Source: Ruminococcaceae bacterium UBA4958
GTDB lineage: Bacteria; Bacillota; Clostridia; Oscillospirales; Acutalibacteraceae
Assembly (NCBI GenBank): GCA_002397355.1
Contig: DHAI01000002.1
Span: 32,632 to 38,864 of the forward strand
Direction: 5' to 3'
DNA: 6,233 nucleotides
The notes beneath the pieces were generated by a model, which saw only the letters and a program-made list of their open reading frames with translations, was not told the origin of the DNA and searched no databases. Made by a program: the position numbers and the translations under genes. Below are positions 5,986-6,233 of this stretch, piece after piece (positions within the stretch are counted from its first letter, which is position 1; each line of letters opens with the position of its first letter).

Positions 5986-6233
5986 TTGAAAAACTGGCTG
6001 CTGATTTTATGTATCTGCGGTGTGTTTCTGCTGCTTGTCGTCATCCAGTTGATCATGCGGTCCAAAAGGCCGGTTCGCGGCGCTCTGGGCGGCATCTTCG
6101 CGGGCTTTCTTACGCTGGCCGCCGTCAATCTGACGGGGATGTTCACCGGCGTAAGCCTCCCTGTCAGCCCGCTGACGCTGGGCGTTTCCGGTGTGGCCGG
6201 AATCCCGGGAGTCACTCTTCTCCTCCTGCTCAA
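5986..6233 (+). CDS. bofA: BofA-family inhibitor of pro-sigma-K processing (3' end outside window)
   Basis: BofA is a small integral membrane protein that, in Bacillus, holds the SpoIVFB intramembrane protease inactive in the forespore outer membrane until sigma-K is needed. 82 codons are present and the frame runs off the window. Visible are an N-terminal membrane helix (about 3-21), a basic patch (S-K-R-P-V-R), a second hydrophobic segment (about 31-48) and the family signature: N-L-T-G, G-V-S-L-P-V-S-P-L-T and V-A-G-I-P-G-V-T. The TTG start follows GGGGGA (5975-5980) by 5 bases. An in-frame ATG at 5971 would add five residues but has only a weak upstream site. It is 25 bases after the yaaL-like gene, so the two are probably one transcript. 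Its presence implies a spore-forming ancestry. Confidence 0.87.
   Translation, partial: MKNWLLILCICGVFLLLVVIQLIMRSKRPVRGALGGIFAGFLTLAAVNLTGMFTGVSLPVSPLTLGVSGVAGIPGVTLLLLL

Noticed and set aside
4542..6233. Very long open frame (over 560 codons) on the minus strand across rnr, yaaL and bofA
   Set aside because: It is antisense to three well-supported genes, has an Arg/Pro/Val-rich composition with no recognisable domain, and is explained by GC-rich third positions of the plus-strand genes.

Overview
The window looks like chromosomal DNA of a moderately GC-rich, spore-forming member of the Clostridia (Oscillospiraceae/Ruminococcaceae-like). This rests on gene content and protein style: a clostridial MreB/Mbl tail, DUF5685 beside a DnaJ-domain protein, secG followed by rnr, and DUF2508 (YaaL) followed by bofA, the inhibitor of pro-sigma-K processing. 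Non-ATG starts are common: GTG at 942 and 2493, TTG at 3462 and probably 5986. No rRNA, tRNA, CRISPR array, insertion sequence or phage gene is visible.

Layout. (1) Bases 1-404 are the 3' end of an mreB/mbl-type cell-shape gene, followed by a hairpin (427-460) placed to terminate transcription from both sides. (2) Bases 494-715 hold a small conserved-looking gene on the minus strand, with a strong extended -10 promoter at 762-790 and an unclear start codon. (3) Bases 942-3032 hold three tightly packed plus-strand genes: a DUF5685 protein, a J-domain protein with a cysteine-rich tail, and a small multi-pass membrane protein resembling ECF-transporter S components. (4) Bases 3131-5627 hold secG (with its own promoter and a strong terminator) and rnr (RNase R). 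(5) Bases 5706-6233 hold a DUF2508/YaaL gene and the start of bofA, preceded by a candidate sporulation sigma-E promoter.

How the genes relate. SecG (translocon subunit) and RNase R (structured-RNA decay and quality control) are housekeeping genes often clustered in Firmicutes. The usual next partner, smpB, is missing here; the sporulation-linked yaaL-bofA pair follows instead. The DUF5685/DnaJ/membrane-protein cluster is the least understood part. DUF5685 carries two aspartate-rich motifs in an arrangement that recalls squalene/phytoene-synthase-type isoprenoid enzymes. That is my inference from motifs, not a known function. It is the best candidate in the window for undescribed biology; everything else is fairly ordinary core genome.
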